A stretch of 64,000 bases of DNA from assembly GCA_949358305.1 (NCBI GenBank), contig OX442320.1, positions 1,118,501 to 1,182,500 of the forward strand. The letters are read 5' to 3'. A program made the translations under genes and the position numbers. The stretch is from Strigamia acuminata (lineage: Eukaryota > Arthropoda > Chilopoda > Geophilomorpha > Linotaeniidae). The notes under the pieces were generated by a model that had not been told where the DNA came from, did no database searches, and saw nothing but the letters and a program-made list of their open reading frames with translations. Shown piece after piece: positions 38,318 through 48,716 of the stretch (positions within the stretch are counted from its first letter, which is position 1; every line of letters begins with the position of its first letter).

Positions 38318-40284
38318 CTATTTGTCCATAACAAAAATGTGTTCGCAAAGAGTGTTTAACCTTGGTTTCGCTAACCATTTGGTTAAAATATCTGCCACGT
38401 TCAGAACCCCGGCGATGTGTCTAATAGAAAACGTTCCTTTTTCAAACCAGTCACGGACGAAATGCAGTTTGACATCTATATGTTTATTAGCGCGGTTTTC
38501 TATTTTATTTTTCGTATACTGAATCGCCGGCATACTGTCGGCATATACGCACGAGGTTGCGCGTTCGACACAAAACATAATGTCTGCGTCGTACAGTCGG
38601 TGAAGCCATATAATATCCTTCACCCCATCGACCACGGCCAGAAATTCACTCTCCATGATCGACAGGGAGGTCATTGCCTGCTTATGGCAGTTCCATGAGA
38701 TTGGAACCCCCCCTAGGTACACTATATGGCCCCCAAAGCTTCTTCTCTTGTCTTGGTCTAGGGCGAAAGACGCGTCAGTGTAGACAGTAAGGGAATCATT
38801 CCTACAATTCGATAAATCGATGGCATAGTTTGGTGTGTTCCCTAAATATCGCAATACCTGCATCAGCATTCCAACATGACGCGCCGAATGTTTTTCATTG
38901 TATTGCGAGAGGACTATAACCGAAAAGAGGATATCAGGCCTAGTCCTGCTCGCAATAAAAAGGAGACTCCCGACCAAGTTCCTGTACGGAAATACCGTGT
39001 TCACCCGTTCACCCTCTTTAACTTGCTGGATCATTGTGCCAGGGGTCACTGGCACTCGCACACGGTGACACGGATCCACTCCATACATCTTACACAGCTT
39101 TTCTATGTACTTTCTCTGGTGAATACGGATTCGCCCCCCGGATCTGTCGAATTCGATGCCCAACAATAGGGTCACCGGACCCAAATCAACAATGTCGAAG
39201 AAACCGCGAATCCATTTCAGGACGCATTTTTCGACGTAATCGTCTCTTGAAAAGAGTACGATATCGTCGACGTAGAAAATGATTACTGCTTCGTTGTCCA
39301 GAGAATAGACACAGTTCAGTCCTAGCATTGGCTCAAATCCCAATTGGAGCAGACAATCGTGGAGCGCTTGGTACCACATTCGTCCGCTCTGATGAAGGCC
39401 ATATAAGGCCTTCAGCAGCATCCAACACTTATGTCGGTTTTTCGCTGTCCTGTAACCCTTGGGGACTTCACAATATTGCACTGTATCGAGGTCGCCATAG
39501 AGGTAGGCGGCCTTAATATCGATGTGCACGTCACGCCAGCCCTTAAGCACTACCAGAGTGCAGAAGAACACGATAACGAGGACGAAATTGACAACGGGGG
39601 AAAATACCTCCGTAAAGTCAATTCCGGGCCTCTGTTTAAACCCTTGGGCCACCAATCGGGCCCGGTAGCGTTGAATTGCTCCGGTGTGATCGCGTTTCAT
39701 CTTATATATCCATTTTGTCCCCAAAAGCTGTACGTCTTTAGGCTTGTCAATTTCACGATAGACTTCTCGTTCATCAAAAATGTCAATCTCGTCCTTCATC
39801 GCCCCTTCCCAGTAGGGTTTGTTAATGCCCTCGATCGCCTCCTCGTAGGTGTCGGGCTCAACTGCACAAAACCCCGCAAAAGGTAAGGGTTCCTCCCCTT
39901 CTAATGTTTTGAAGTCGAAAAGGTTCGGATCGTATGCGTAACCTTCTCCATCGCACCACCGTGCAACATCAGTTCGACTTCTAAGTTTGTCATCATTGGG
40001 CGAGAAATAAACAACGTCAACTTTTCCAGCCGTTGCCCCGGCTTTCCGGACAGACTGGATTCTCCTCCATTTCGTCATATCCAGCGGCAATAACATTGGG
40101 TCTGGGGTTTCTTTCTCTTTCACCTTTCCCTTTTTACCCGAACCACGACGAGTTTGTACCCCAGGAGGGGGTGCCAGATCTGGATCCTCATCGTCGTCAG
40201 GATAAACGTTTAAGAAATTTTCATCATCCCCCTTCGCCCCACCAATTTCTTCAACTGGATTATCTCCATCAATACCCTGCGCCC
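38318..40284 (-). CDS. copia-B' RT and RNase H, C-terminal part of Pol
   Basis: Open frame carrying the end of a copia polyprotein. It begins within the integrase-RT linker (NPVEEIGGAKGDDENFLN) and contains RT (WIYKMKRDHTGAIQRYRARL, FYVDDIVLFSRDD), RNase H (YTDASFALDQDKRRSFGGH, SIMESEFLAVVDG) and the standard copia ending ADILTKWLAKPRL, with the stop at 38318. It is related to but clearly distinct from copia-A. The translated frame runs on to 40480, but bases above 40284 are copia-A LTR. The upstream part of this polyprotein should be the copia-B frame at 61189-64000, but the two flanks do not join cleanly. Confidence 0.88.
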
Positions 40285-40751
40285 TGAAGAGTTGTGATGG
40301 CCTGTGCGCTGCAGAAATAACTGGAAACATTATTTTGGCTGGGCGGATAAATCGGACACGCGTCCGCCATCTTTTATTACAAAAGTTGTAGAAAAAATCA
40401 CTTGAGTTCGAGGCTAATTGTCCTCGATCTCGTACAAAACAAAAGACAGAACGAATCATTGTCTTTACACAATGATCCATTCTTTACATTAAGAGCAGGC
40501 CAAGTTAATCAATAAACTTGATCCAAAACAAAGCAAACAGTAAGTGCTCTTTAGAGCGGATGACAATGTGAGATGTGTTATCGCAAATAATGATCGGTCG
40601 CGGTACCGTAACACGCATTGAATAAAAACCAGGATTGACCGATCACATGAACAGGTCTAGAAGCAATAACACATCAAATGCACTAAGCCGTAAAGGTGCA
40701 TTTAACTTCACACGCGCGCACGGGGACAAACAGCAAAACATCAACCCAACA
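40285..40751 (-). repeat. 3' LTR of copia-A
   Basis: 467 bp. On minus it starts TGTTGGGTTGATG and ends CTCTTCA. It matches 60722-61188 base for base as far as compared. The YY1-like motif AAGATGGCGGA reads on minus at 40373-40363. The adjoining polypurine tract is at 40752-40763 (minus AAAGGGGGATT). Confidence 0.93.
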
Positions 40752-40768
40752 AATCCCCCTTTGTTTAG

Positions 40769-43700
40769 CTATTTGTCTATCACAAAAATGTACTCGCACA
40801 GCGCGTTCAACCGGGACTTTGCTAACCATTTCGTTAGGATATCCGCGACATTTAATTCGCCGGAAACATGCTCGATCAAAAACGTTCCTTTCTCAAACCA
40901 ATCTCTAACGAAATGGAGCTTCACGTCTATATGTTTATTTGCCCTGTTCTCGATCCTATTCTTACAGTATTGGATAGCCGGCTGGCTATCCGCAAAAACA
41001 CAGGGCGTATTTCGCTCGAGACAAAACATTATCTTCGCGTCGTAAAGGCGCTCGAGCCAAATAACTTCTTTCACCCCATCGACCACGGCGAGAAATTCGC
41101 TCTCCATGATTGACAGGGAGGTCATCGATTGTTTGTGGCAATTCCACGAGATGGGAATGCCACCCATATAGACAATATGTCCCCCAAAGCTTCGTCGTCT
41201 GTCTTGATCTAGGGCAAACGACGCGTCGGTGTAAACTGTCAAATTCTCGTTTTTACAGTTCGATAAGTTAATCGAATAATTCGACGTGGTGGCCAAATAT
41301 CGCAGGACCTGCAGTAACATATTGACATGGCGCGTCGAATGCGTCTCGTTATACTGGGAAAGCACTATTACTGAAAACAGTATGTCGGGTCTGGTTCGGC
41401 TGGCGATGAACAACAGACTTCCGACCAGAGATCTGTACGGGAATGAGGTGTCGACCCTTTCTCCGGTTCTTACACTTTGAATCATGGTTCCCGGGGTTAC
41501 TGGAACCTTTACTCGATGGCACGAGTCAATCCCGTACGCTTTACAAAGCTTTTCAATATATTTCCGTTGGTGGATTTTAATCATGCCCCCGGACCTATCA
41601 AACTCGATTCCTAAAAGTAAAGTTACGGGTCCCAGACTCACTACTTCAAACGATTCCCGTAACCACTTCAAAACGCATTGTTCCACATAGTCATCCTTCG
41701 AGAACAGCACGATATCGTCCACGTAGAAGATGACTATCGCGTCGTTGTCTAGGGCATAGACACAGTTTAAACCCAACAACGGTTGAAAGCCCAATTCAAG
41801 TAGTCGTATGTGGAGGACCTGGTACCACATACGACCGGACTGGTGTAATCCATAAAGTGCTTTTAAAAGCATCCAGCATTTATGCTTATTATGGGCGGTA
41901 CGATATCCCTTGGGGATCTCCATGTACTGTACCGTATCGAGGTCCCCGTAAAGGTACGCGGCCTTGATATCCAGGTGTAAATCCCGCCATCCCTTGAGTA
42001 TCACCAAAGTGCAAAAGAACACTATCACTAGCACAAAGTTGACGACGGGGGAGAACACCTCCGTAAAGTCAACTCCGGGCTTTTGCTTAAAGCCCTGTGC
42101 GACGAGTCGGGCTCGGTAGCGTTGGATAACACCCGTGTGGTCGCGCTTCATTTTGTATATCCATTTCGATCCCAAGAGAGTCGTACCCTCGTCTAAAGTT
42201 GTTTTGTCAACTTCCTTGTAAACCGTTCTTTCATCGAACACATCAATTTCCTCTCTCATGGCTTTTATCCAATCAGGACGCTTGATGTGGTACATGGCTT
42301 CTTCGTAGGTTTCTGGCTCGACGGCACAGAAACCTGCAAACCCTAACGGTTCACCGTCCCCCTCTAATGTCTTAAAGTCAAATAAGGTCGCATCATATGC
42401 GTACCCTTCTTCATCGCACCACCGTGCGATATCAACTCGACTTCTTATCTTGTCCTTCAAGGGCGTGATGTAAACAACATCTATTTGTCCCGCCGTCGCT
42501 CCGTCTCTACGGACGGATGCGCGTCGTTCCCATTCCGCCATGTTTAACGGCAGTAGTTCCGGATGCAACATCACGTTCCCTTGCTTTTTCTTTGATCGTG
42601 ATCCACGCCGTGTTTGAATCCCAGGAGGAATTTCAGGTTCCCTATCATTGTCAGGATAGATGTTGAAGTAATTCACATCATCCCCCTTCGCCCCACCAAT
42701 TTCTTCAACAGGCTCATCCTCTGTATCCCCGTCCCCAAGAATAGGGTTCCCCTCAACGGGCATGAGTGGGGGTTGCTGAGCTGCCTGTTTAGGGACTGGC
42801 CTCAATTCAGGTCTAAGAGTAGGCTTTGGGGTCGTGGGCAATGCGGGTTTCACTTTTTGTTGCGGAACAGGCTGTGGAACTTCCTGTATCGCAGGAGGGG
42901 GTTCCGGAATCTCCGGAACTTCTAGGACCTCCGGGATCCCCGGAGCCTTCTGAATTATCGGGTCGCCAGCAACACTGTCGTCGTCAGAAAATGACCCATT
43001 GAACGAGTCCGAACTCGAAGTATCAAAGTCATTCTCCAATTCAGGCGACGTGACCGTTCCTAATTCAAACCAGAAATTGTTTTCAAAAATTTTGACGTGT
43101 TTAGATAAAAACACCTGATTTTTATTCGGATCCCAAATTCTATAGCCGCGTGTAGAAGCGGCGTATCCAATTAATGCCCCAGCCCATGCCCTGTCTTGTA
43201 ATTTCCCACCCCGAGTCTGAGATGGGATATGGACATAAGTCAATGAGCCAATGCACTTGACATGGCGAAGAGACAATTTCTTATTGTAAAACACAGAATA
43301 AGGTGTTTTCCCACCAATTCCCGTATGTGGAAAACGGTTTTTCAGATATACAACTGAAACGGCAAGCTCTGCCCATAAAGTGGCGGGAAATTTATTCTCA
43401 AAAAGAAGTGCCCGAGTACCATTAAGAATGGTACGGTTCGCCCGTTCGGCGACCGAATTCATTTCTGGGCTGTATGCATTAGTCCTCATACACTTAAGCC
43501 CAATTGTTGCCACATAATCGTCCCATTGTCTAGATATGAACTCCCCTCCATTATCAGTTTTTATAGCCTTCACCTTCTTAGAGGTCGTTCGCTCAACTTC
43601 AAGTAGCCACCGCTTGAAATGTCCTAAAACGTCACTTTTCCGTTTCATGATAATTATCCACATAAAGCGGGAAAAATCATCGATGAGAATGAGATAATAG

Positions 43701-43780
43701 TACGCCCCACCCAACGTTTGAACTGGAGCGGGGCCCCACACGTCTAAGTGCACTATTTCCAAAATACTTTTTGTCGTAAT
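40769..43780 (-). CDS. copia-A Pol, integrase core to RNase H
   Basis: About 1,000 codons, open to the stop at 40769. It starts where gypsy1 inserted, just after the integrase zinc finger. It contains the DDE core (HLDVWGPAP, KTDNGGEFIS, NSVAERANRT), the GKLQDRAWAGALIGYA integrase tail, a Pro/acidic linker, RT with FYVDDIVLFSKDD, RNase H with YTDASFALDQDRRRSFGGH, and the typical end ADILTKWLAKSRL. No internal lesion is seen. The first methionine in the frame (43762) is not a real start; the true N-terminus is at 59601. Confidence 0.92.
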   Translation of the reverse strand: MTTKSILEIVHLDVWGPAPVQTLGGAYYYLILIDDFSRFMWIIIMKRKSDVLGHFKRWLLEVERTTSKKVKAIKTDNGGEFISRQWDDYVATIGLKCMRTNAYSPEMNSVAERANRTILNGTRALLFENKFPATLWAELAVSVVYLKNRFPHTGIGGKTPYSVFYNKKLSLRHVKCIGSLTYVHIPSQTRGGKLQDRAWAGALIGYAASTRGYRIWDPNKNQVFLSKHVKIFENNFWFELGTVTSPELENDFDTSSSDSFNGSFSDDDSVAGDPIIQKAPGIPEVLEVPEIPEPPPAIQEVPQPVPQQKVKPALPTTPKPTLRPELRPVPKQAAQQPPLMPVEGNPILGDGDTEDEPVEEIGGAKGDDVNYFNIYPDNDREPEIPPGIQTRRGSRSKKKQGNVMLHPELLPLNMAEWERRASVRRDGATAGQIDVVYITPLKDKIRSRVDIARWCDEEGYAYDATLFDFKTLEGDGEPLGFAGFCAVEPETYEEAMYHIKRPDWIKAMREEIDVFDERTVYKEVDKTTLDEGTTLLGSKWIYKMKRDHTGVIQRYRARLVAQGFKQKPGVDFTEVFSPVVNFVLVIVFFCTLVILKGWRDLHLDIKAAYLYGDLDTVQYMEIPKGYRTAHNKHKCWMLLKALYGLHQSGRMWYQVLHIRLLELGFQPLLGLNCVYALDNDAIVIFYVDDIVLFSKDDYVEQCVLKWLRESFEVVSLGPVTLLLGIEFDRSGGMIKIHQRKYIEKLCKAYGIDSCHRVKVPVTPGTMIQSVRTGERVDTSFPYRSLVGSLLFIASRTRPDILFSVIVLSQYNETHSTRHVNMLLQVLRYLATTSNYSINLSNCKNENLTVYTDASFALDQDRRRSFGGHIVYMGGIPISWNCHKQSMTSLSIMESEFLAVVDGVKEVIWLERLYDAKIMFCLERNTPCVFADSQPAIQYCKNRIENRANKHIDVKLHFVRDWFEKGTFLIEHVSGELNVADILTKWLAKSRLNALCEYIFVIDK
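43777..43780. repeat. Target-site duplication of gypsy1, left copy
   Basis: TAAT before the gypsy1 LTR, repeated at 57735-57738. The empty site is visible in copia-A' (about 633-643, gtcgtaattcc), which confirms a four-base duplication. Confidence 0.92.
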
Positions 43781-45528
43781 TATGACGGTTTATAAGTGCT
43801 ATTTATTAATAACACGGCCGAATTTTAAGTGTTTTTTGCGAAACCCGCATTTGTCAATGCTCCGAGTCGCCACTAGATGGCGCGATTATAATTCAGCGGT
43901 AAATTCGAATTGCGAGTTAAGAAAAACTGGTAAATAAATATAAGAATATATTTATTTATATGAAACGACACTTTATTAGGATTAATATAAATATATATTA
44001 ATAATTATTGTTCACACTAAGTGATGGGAATCTCTAGTTCAGCAGAAATGGAGATTTGATAATCCATCGATCAACCGATCGATGTGATTGGTGGATCCAT
44101 TTCCGGTCCTGGGTATCCAGTTCCGGTTGTGGTGGGAATTAGCATATTGCTCCTCCGTATCCACTTCCGGCGATACGGGATTGGAGGGATTCGTGGAACC
44201 CATGTTCCAATTGGTTGATTGGATTAATCTCTAATCCAGTCAGGTTATATAAACCCAAACAACCGGCCATCCGGCGGCTCTGTTTGATTATTTCTGTTTG
44301 GTATTATTACTTAAGAAATATGATTCGTTGTCCATTAAAAAACCTTTTGGTTCTTTGTCGATTTATTCACAAAGAACCGCGGCATGATTCTACCGAATCA
44401 TGCAACCACCGGCAATTGAAGCCGACGTATTGGATTGTTATGTTGCATACATGTTTCAAGTTACGGTCTCGCCGAGGAGAACCTGCCTTCTGTGCAATTC
44501 AGTATCCTCCGGGCAGGATTAAGTGGTCATTTTCGGTATGAACGCATCTCGTAACCGCAAGTAAGCACCGGAACTGTTGAGAGTTGGTTCCTTCACCTGT
44601 TGGTGCAAAAGCAGTCTGTTTCACAGTAACCACGAGTAGCACCAAGTGTTTGGCAAGCTGATTCTCATGGTATTTGGTGCCAAAGCAGTCGTTTTGTTAT
44701 TAGTACCGCGAAGGGCTAAACTGCTGTGCGGAGCCGCGAGCTATCGACTCCTGTGTACGTGATACCGTCAATCGCTAGACGAACGACCGTGTTGCGGCGC
44801 AGGGGACGCTTGATACCGTTCTGCATGGCAAGGCGTTTTCTATCGATGGCAATTGTGTGTTGCGACGGGAAGTCTAACATTTATCCTTTACGTTTATAAC
44901 AGAACAATATTAACTTGGCCACAAGTTAATTAATCAAAGTCAGGAAGACTTAAAAAACAAGAATACATTGAACTCAATGTGACAAATAAGTTGACGACAA
45001 CTTATCGATGAAATATCCAGTAGAAAAACTCACAACACTTATGAATTAAATATAATTCATAATTGGAATATTGATAAGTAAATGAATACATTTACTTACA
45101 CCAATATCCTCCCAAAGTTGTGGCGGTGCAGACAAAGTCAACCGCAATGCTCAGATCATTCGATTTATCGACGTGCGATAATATTACACAGCGAACCAAG
45201 GAACCAGCGAAGCCGTATCGGACTCCAGGACACAGCCATCCGGCTTAGATGACATCTATAATCAGGTCGAGCGATGGGGAAACCGCTCCCATCTCCCAGA
45301 CCCGTAATGATATTATTTTAGGGCCAGTTGGCCAATTCTTTGTATAGTTTAATAGTTGATTTAACTTGCCAAATGTCGGCATTAGTCCTATGTATAATTT
45401 AGCTCATTTCATATTGTTTGCCAACAATAAACTGTCTTGTATTTATCTCGTATTGTATTCACTGTTTATTTATTGCGATCTCTTCCCGGTACCATTGTTA
45501 AATGGGAGTTGTGGTCGTCACCGTCACA
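43781..45528 (+). repeat. 5' LTR of gypsy1
   Basis: 1,748 bp beginning TATGACGGTTTATAAG and ending CACCGTCACA; the ends form an imperfect eight-base inverted repeat (TATGACGG/CCGTCACA). Same length and text as 55987-57734. It holds a 108-codon frame (44215-44541) and a 61-113-codon frame near 45366, both without recognisable domains. A CGCAAGTAAGC donor-like site lies near 44557. Confidence 0.95.
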
Positions 45529-45530
45529 CG

Positions 45531-45549
45531 TGGAGGTCCCACCGAGATT
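45531..45549 (+). promoter_or_regulatory. Primer-binding site, tRNA-Gln
   Basis: TGGAGGTCCCACCGAGATT begins two bases after the LTR and is complementary over 19 bases to the 3' end of animal glutamine tRNA (...AATCTCGGTGGGACCT plus CCA). Confidence 0.88.
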
Positions 45550-46357
45550 AGGTTGCAATTAATTCGATTGAATTGTAAAAGTGAATTTTTTTGAGATAAA
45601 TAAGGCTAAAAAATTTGTAAATAAATTTTACAAATTGCAGTTTTAGAAAGTACATTCTGTTTTCTCGAAGAAAATGAATAATACAATTCTGGACGAAGGA
45701 ATTGCAACCAGGAATTCTAAATCTATCACACGATGGTTGAGATAGATTTAATCGAAGTATTTAAAAACTAAAAGCCTCGGAGAATTTGATGGATATAAAA
45801 CACAGAATAGTTATATTTTGATATTTACTTTATTTTTCCGTGAAAAAGTAAAAGTAAGACAAGTTTAAACATGTTTAACGAATCGCAAGACAAAGAAAAC
45901 TTGCAAAATATGGAACTTCAAAGTAAAATCCAGTATTAAGGAGAAGATATAATAATTGGAAACAATTGACAAAGGTTGAAAGTGAATTTATTTTATTTTT
46001 ATGAAATATATAATTTTGGGAATATTTACAAATAATCTCTCGAAGGAATTTTATTTTATCGGTAAAGACTAAAAGTCGAAAAGAACGGACTTAGTAGAGA
46101 ACTGATGACGAAAATGATACGTTCGTTATACAATCAGTTGATAACGAACCAGCCAATCAGGAACTAGGTGATCTAAGGATCCCCAGCCCCTTGCTATTAA
46201 AGGAGAGCCAGATCAGATTGAGATCATTCGCTTCCAGACCAGACCAGCAGACGTGTTTCAGTAACCATCCTGACTGCGCCATCCGATTCTAGTTACGATT
46301 CGAAGTTTTCCACCGCTAAAATAGTAAAAAAGACCGATTCAATTATATTTTTATAAA
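45550..46357 (+). other. gypsy1 leader
   Basis: About 0.8 kb, AT-rich, between the primer site and the gag ATG. It probably contains packaging signals. No ORF of note; several short ATG-initiated frames precede gag. Confidence 0.6.
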
Positions 46358-48694
46358 ATGGATCCAAACAATCTTCCTAACGAAGAAAAAGTGGCTGAAG
46401 AAAAGGCCGTAGAAGAAATAGTTAGCTTGGATTCAAGTTATGTAAAACTTTGTGACCAAACGGAAATGATTCCCGATGAACTCACACAGTTTTGTACGCA
46501 TTACGAACTAGATAGAACTCAGTTCAAAAACATAATCGAAGCTTCTGAATTTGTGACGAAGCGGGCGTTACGTAACATACGTATTAATCCAACTCCGGAA
46601 AAACGAGCAGAACTTTCGAAGGAGAGTTCGGCGAACCATAATTCTGGAAAGGACCCAATCCCGTCGCCAAGAGATCTGTCTGAAGAAAACCGATCACGAT
46701 CTAAAACTCCACAACGTAAGTTGGGGGATCAAGCAAGAATTAAAACTCCGTCGGTTCGTAACCAAGATATTCGAGAATTATTTCGAACATCAAGCAAGGA
46801 ATCGCTTGATCAGTCCAGTTTAGGAAATAGAACTCCTCACTCCCGCAACGCCAGTTACCACAATACTCCAAGTATTTCGGAGGTAGGAGGATCCAATTTT
46901 TCAACTTTTCAACCTGAAAATGCTAAAAAGCAACCCAATCCACATATTTATACGGAGAATGGGACGAGACATTTTGCCAAACAAACCCCTAGAGGGCGAG
47001 GCAATAAATCCGCCATTCGACGGAAATTATCTCCACTACCATCTCCAGTCTTACCTCAAACTCGACAAGAACAATTGAGATTAGACGAAGTGGAAAAGGA
47101 ACGAATTAGGCTGGAAACAATTAATCAAAAACAGATTAACGACGAAAAGATTCGCCAAGATAAACTTGAAGGAGAAGTTGTCAATCAAAACGAAGTTCGT
47201 AAGTCGATAGACAAAAACGATAAAATTCTAATTAATCAATTACGGGCTCAATGGCGACAGGAACACGATGAAAAGTTCCAAAAGCAACAAGATCAATACA
47301 ATAAGAAGTGGGCGGAAGTGAACAGAATTGAAGACAATCAACGCAAGCGGGAGAAAACCTTACAGGAAAGCATCCGGCTAAATCTCGCGGCGTCCACTCG
47401 GGCTAGCCATGGTAGTGAACCCCGAGACCAGACAAATCCGTCACGTGCATCTACCGATGACATTCCAAGTTCACATTCCTCGGCAGAAAGTTCTACAGGA
47501 ACTAGACTTCCCTCTGACGGAACTAATATTTCATTTGACTATATTTTGAAAATGCAACAAAATATGGCCGCCCAATTCCAAAAACAATTGGATAGTCGAA
47601 TAGATACATTCGTTCAAACTCAACAAACAACTGGGCCGCAACGATCTAATAATCCAGGACCCAGTAAAGTCTTTTTCAAAGGACAAGACCTTCCAGTTTT
47701 CGATGGAAAACAGGAGGATATAGATAAATTTTTATCAGTAGCTAAAACTGTAGCTATTTCAAAGGGATTAACTCTGGACGAAATGGTTAATCAAGGTATT
47801 CCCACCTATTTGTCCGGATTAGCCCAACAATGGTATGACGAGAATAAAACCAAGTTTACCAACTGGGAGACCTTCGTAGAATTATTTCGTGAAGAATTCG
47901 ACATGATTCCAACTACTCGACTCCGAAATCTACGAAAAGTAATCCAAGGAGACGATGAACCTTTATATGAATTTCTAGTCAGATTCACTAAAGCCCAAGG
48001 ATCGTACTCCGAAAGAGGAAATGTTGCCACACTTTTCGACAACTTGAATTGGACAAGTTACAATAGATTAATCGATCGAAATCTATACAGGAGCGATTCA
48101 GTGGATAAAATCTTTCAATTCGTACGAACGAATAGAGCACTCTTTGAACCCCAAAGAATCCGTACAGAGAATTCCAAGGAAATTGATAAAGTGGTATCTA
48201 ACAACCAGAAGTATTCTAAAGATACCAAGAATACGAGACCTTCGGCTCGATCCACTCAAATGATGGAAATAGAGCCGGAAGAAGAAATAATGGAAGTCAA
48301 TGAGTTGACAGAGAATAATGTATCAATGGATAATTTATTATGTGCCATGTCGGAAAATCAGACAGGGAAATGTTTTCATTGTAAACAACCAGGTCATTTC
48401 AAAAGAGAATGTCCTCTGCTTCCAAAGCGAAAATTTAGCAATAATTTCCCTGGAAATAATAATTCCAATAACAATAGCGCTAATCAGCAGCCGAACGAAT
48501 TTAAGCGACCACGCCAAAATTGGGTAACTGCCGAAGCTATTGATCAAAAAATGGAAGAGTTAAAAACTGATATGAATAACAGTATGCAAACAACGATAAG
48601 TAAGACAGTGTCGGATTTATTTAGTAAATTCTTAGACCCGAAGAACGCTACTACGGCACCAATTACTGAAACCCCACCGGTTCCAAAAAACTAG
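46358..48694 (+). CDS. gypsy1 Gag protein
   Basis: 778 codons starting MDPNNLPNEEKVAEEKA. It has an acidic N-terminus, a disordered Ser/Pro/Arg region (about 90-240), a long charged coiled coil (about 245-345), then a capsid-like domain (about 440-620; PVFDGKQEDIDKFLSVAK, LAQQWYDENKTKFTNWETF) and one CCHC knuckle (CFHCKQPGHFKREC, near 671). The extra coiled coil makes it long for a Gag. It ends TAG directly after the slip site AAAAAAC. Confidence 0.9.
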   Translation: MDPNNLPNEEKVAEEKAVEEIVSLDSSYVKLCDQTEMIPDELTQFCTHYELDRTQFKNIIEASEFVTKRALRNIRINPTPEKRAELSKESSANHNSGKDPIPSPRDLSEENRSRSKTPQRKLGDQARIKTPSVRNQDIRELFRTSSKESLDQSSLGNRTPHSRNASYHNTPSISEVGGSNFSTFQPENAKKQPNPHIYTENGTRHFAKQTPRGRGNKSAIRRKLSPLPSPVLPQTRQEQLRLDEVEKERIRLETINQKQINDEKIRQDKLEGEVVNQNEVRKSIDKNDKILINQLRAQWRQEHDEKFQKQQDQYNKKWAEVNRIEDNQRKREKTLQESIRLNLAASTRASHGSEPRDQTNPSRASTDDIPSSHSSAESSTGTRLPSDGTNISFDYILKMQQNMAAQFQKQLDSRIDTFVQTQQTTGPQRSNNPGPSKVFFKGQDLPVFDGKQEDIDKFLSVAKTVAISKGLTLDEMVNQGIPTYLSGLAQQWYDENKTKFTNWETFVELFREEFDMIPTTRLRNLRKVIQGDDEPLYEFLVRFTKAQGSYSERGNVATLFDNLNWTSYNRLIDRNLYRSDSVDKIFQFVRTNRALFEPQRIRTENSKEIDKVVSNNQKYSKDTKNTRPSARSTQMMEIEPEEEIMEVNELTENNVSMDNLLCAMSENQTGKCFHCKQPGHFKRECPLLPKRKFSNNFPGNNNSNNNSANQQPNEFKRPRQNWVTAEAIDQKMEELKTDMNNSMQTTISKTVSDLFSKFLDPKNATTAPITETPPVPKN

Positions 48695-48716
48695 TGGCGG
48701 GGGTCCTCGAGCCCCC
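48685..48716 (+). promoter_or_regulatory. -1 frameshift signal: A AAA AAC and GC-rich hairpin
   Basis: The heptamer at 48685-48691 is in Gag phase as A AAA AAC and is followed at once by the Gag stop TAG. A -1 step leads into pol. Seven bases downstream GGGGG (48699-48703) can pair with CCCCC (48712-48716) around an eight-base loop, which is the spacing typical of stimulatory structures. Confidence 0.85.

Noticed and set aside
38318-40480. Treating the whole 720-codon frame as copia-B' Pol
   Set aside because: Residues encoded above 40284 come from the copia-A LTR, as the same text occurs at 60722-60917.
44215-44541. 108-codon frame in the gypsy1 LTR, repeated at 56421-56747
   Set aside because: Its two appearances are simply the two LTRs; no domain and no conserved start context.
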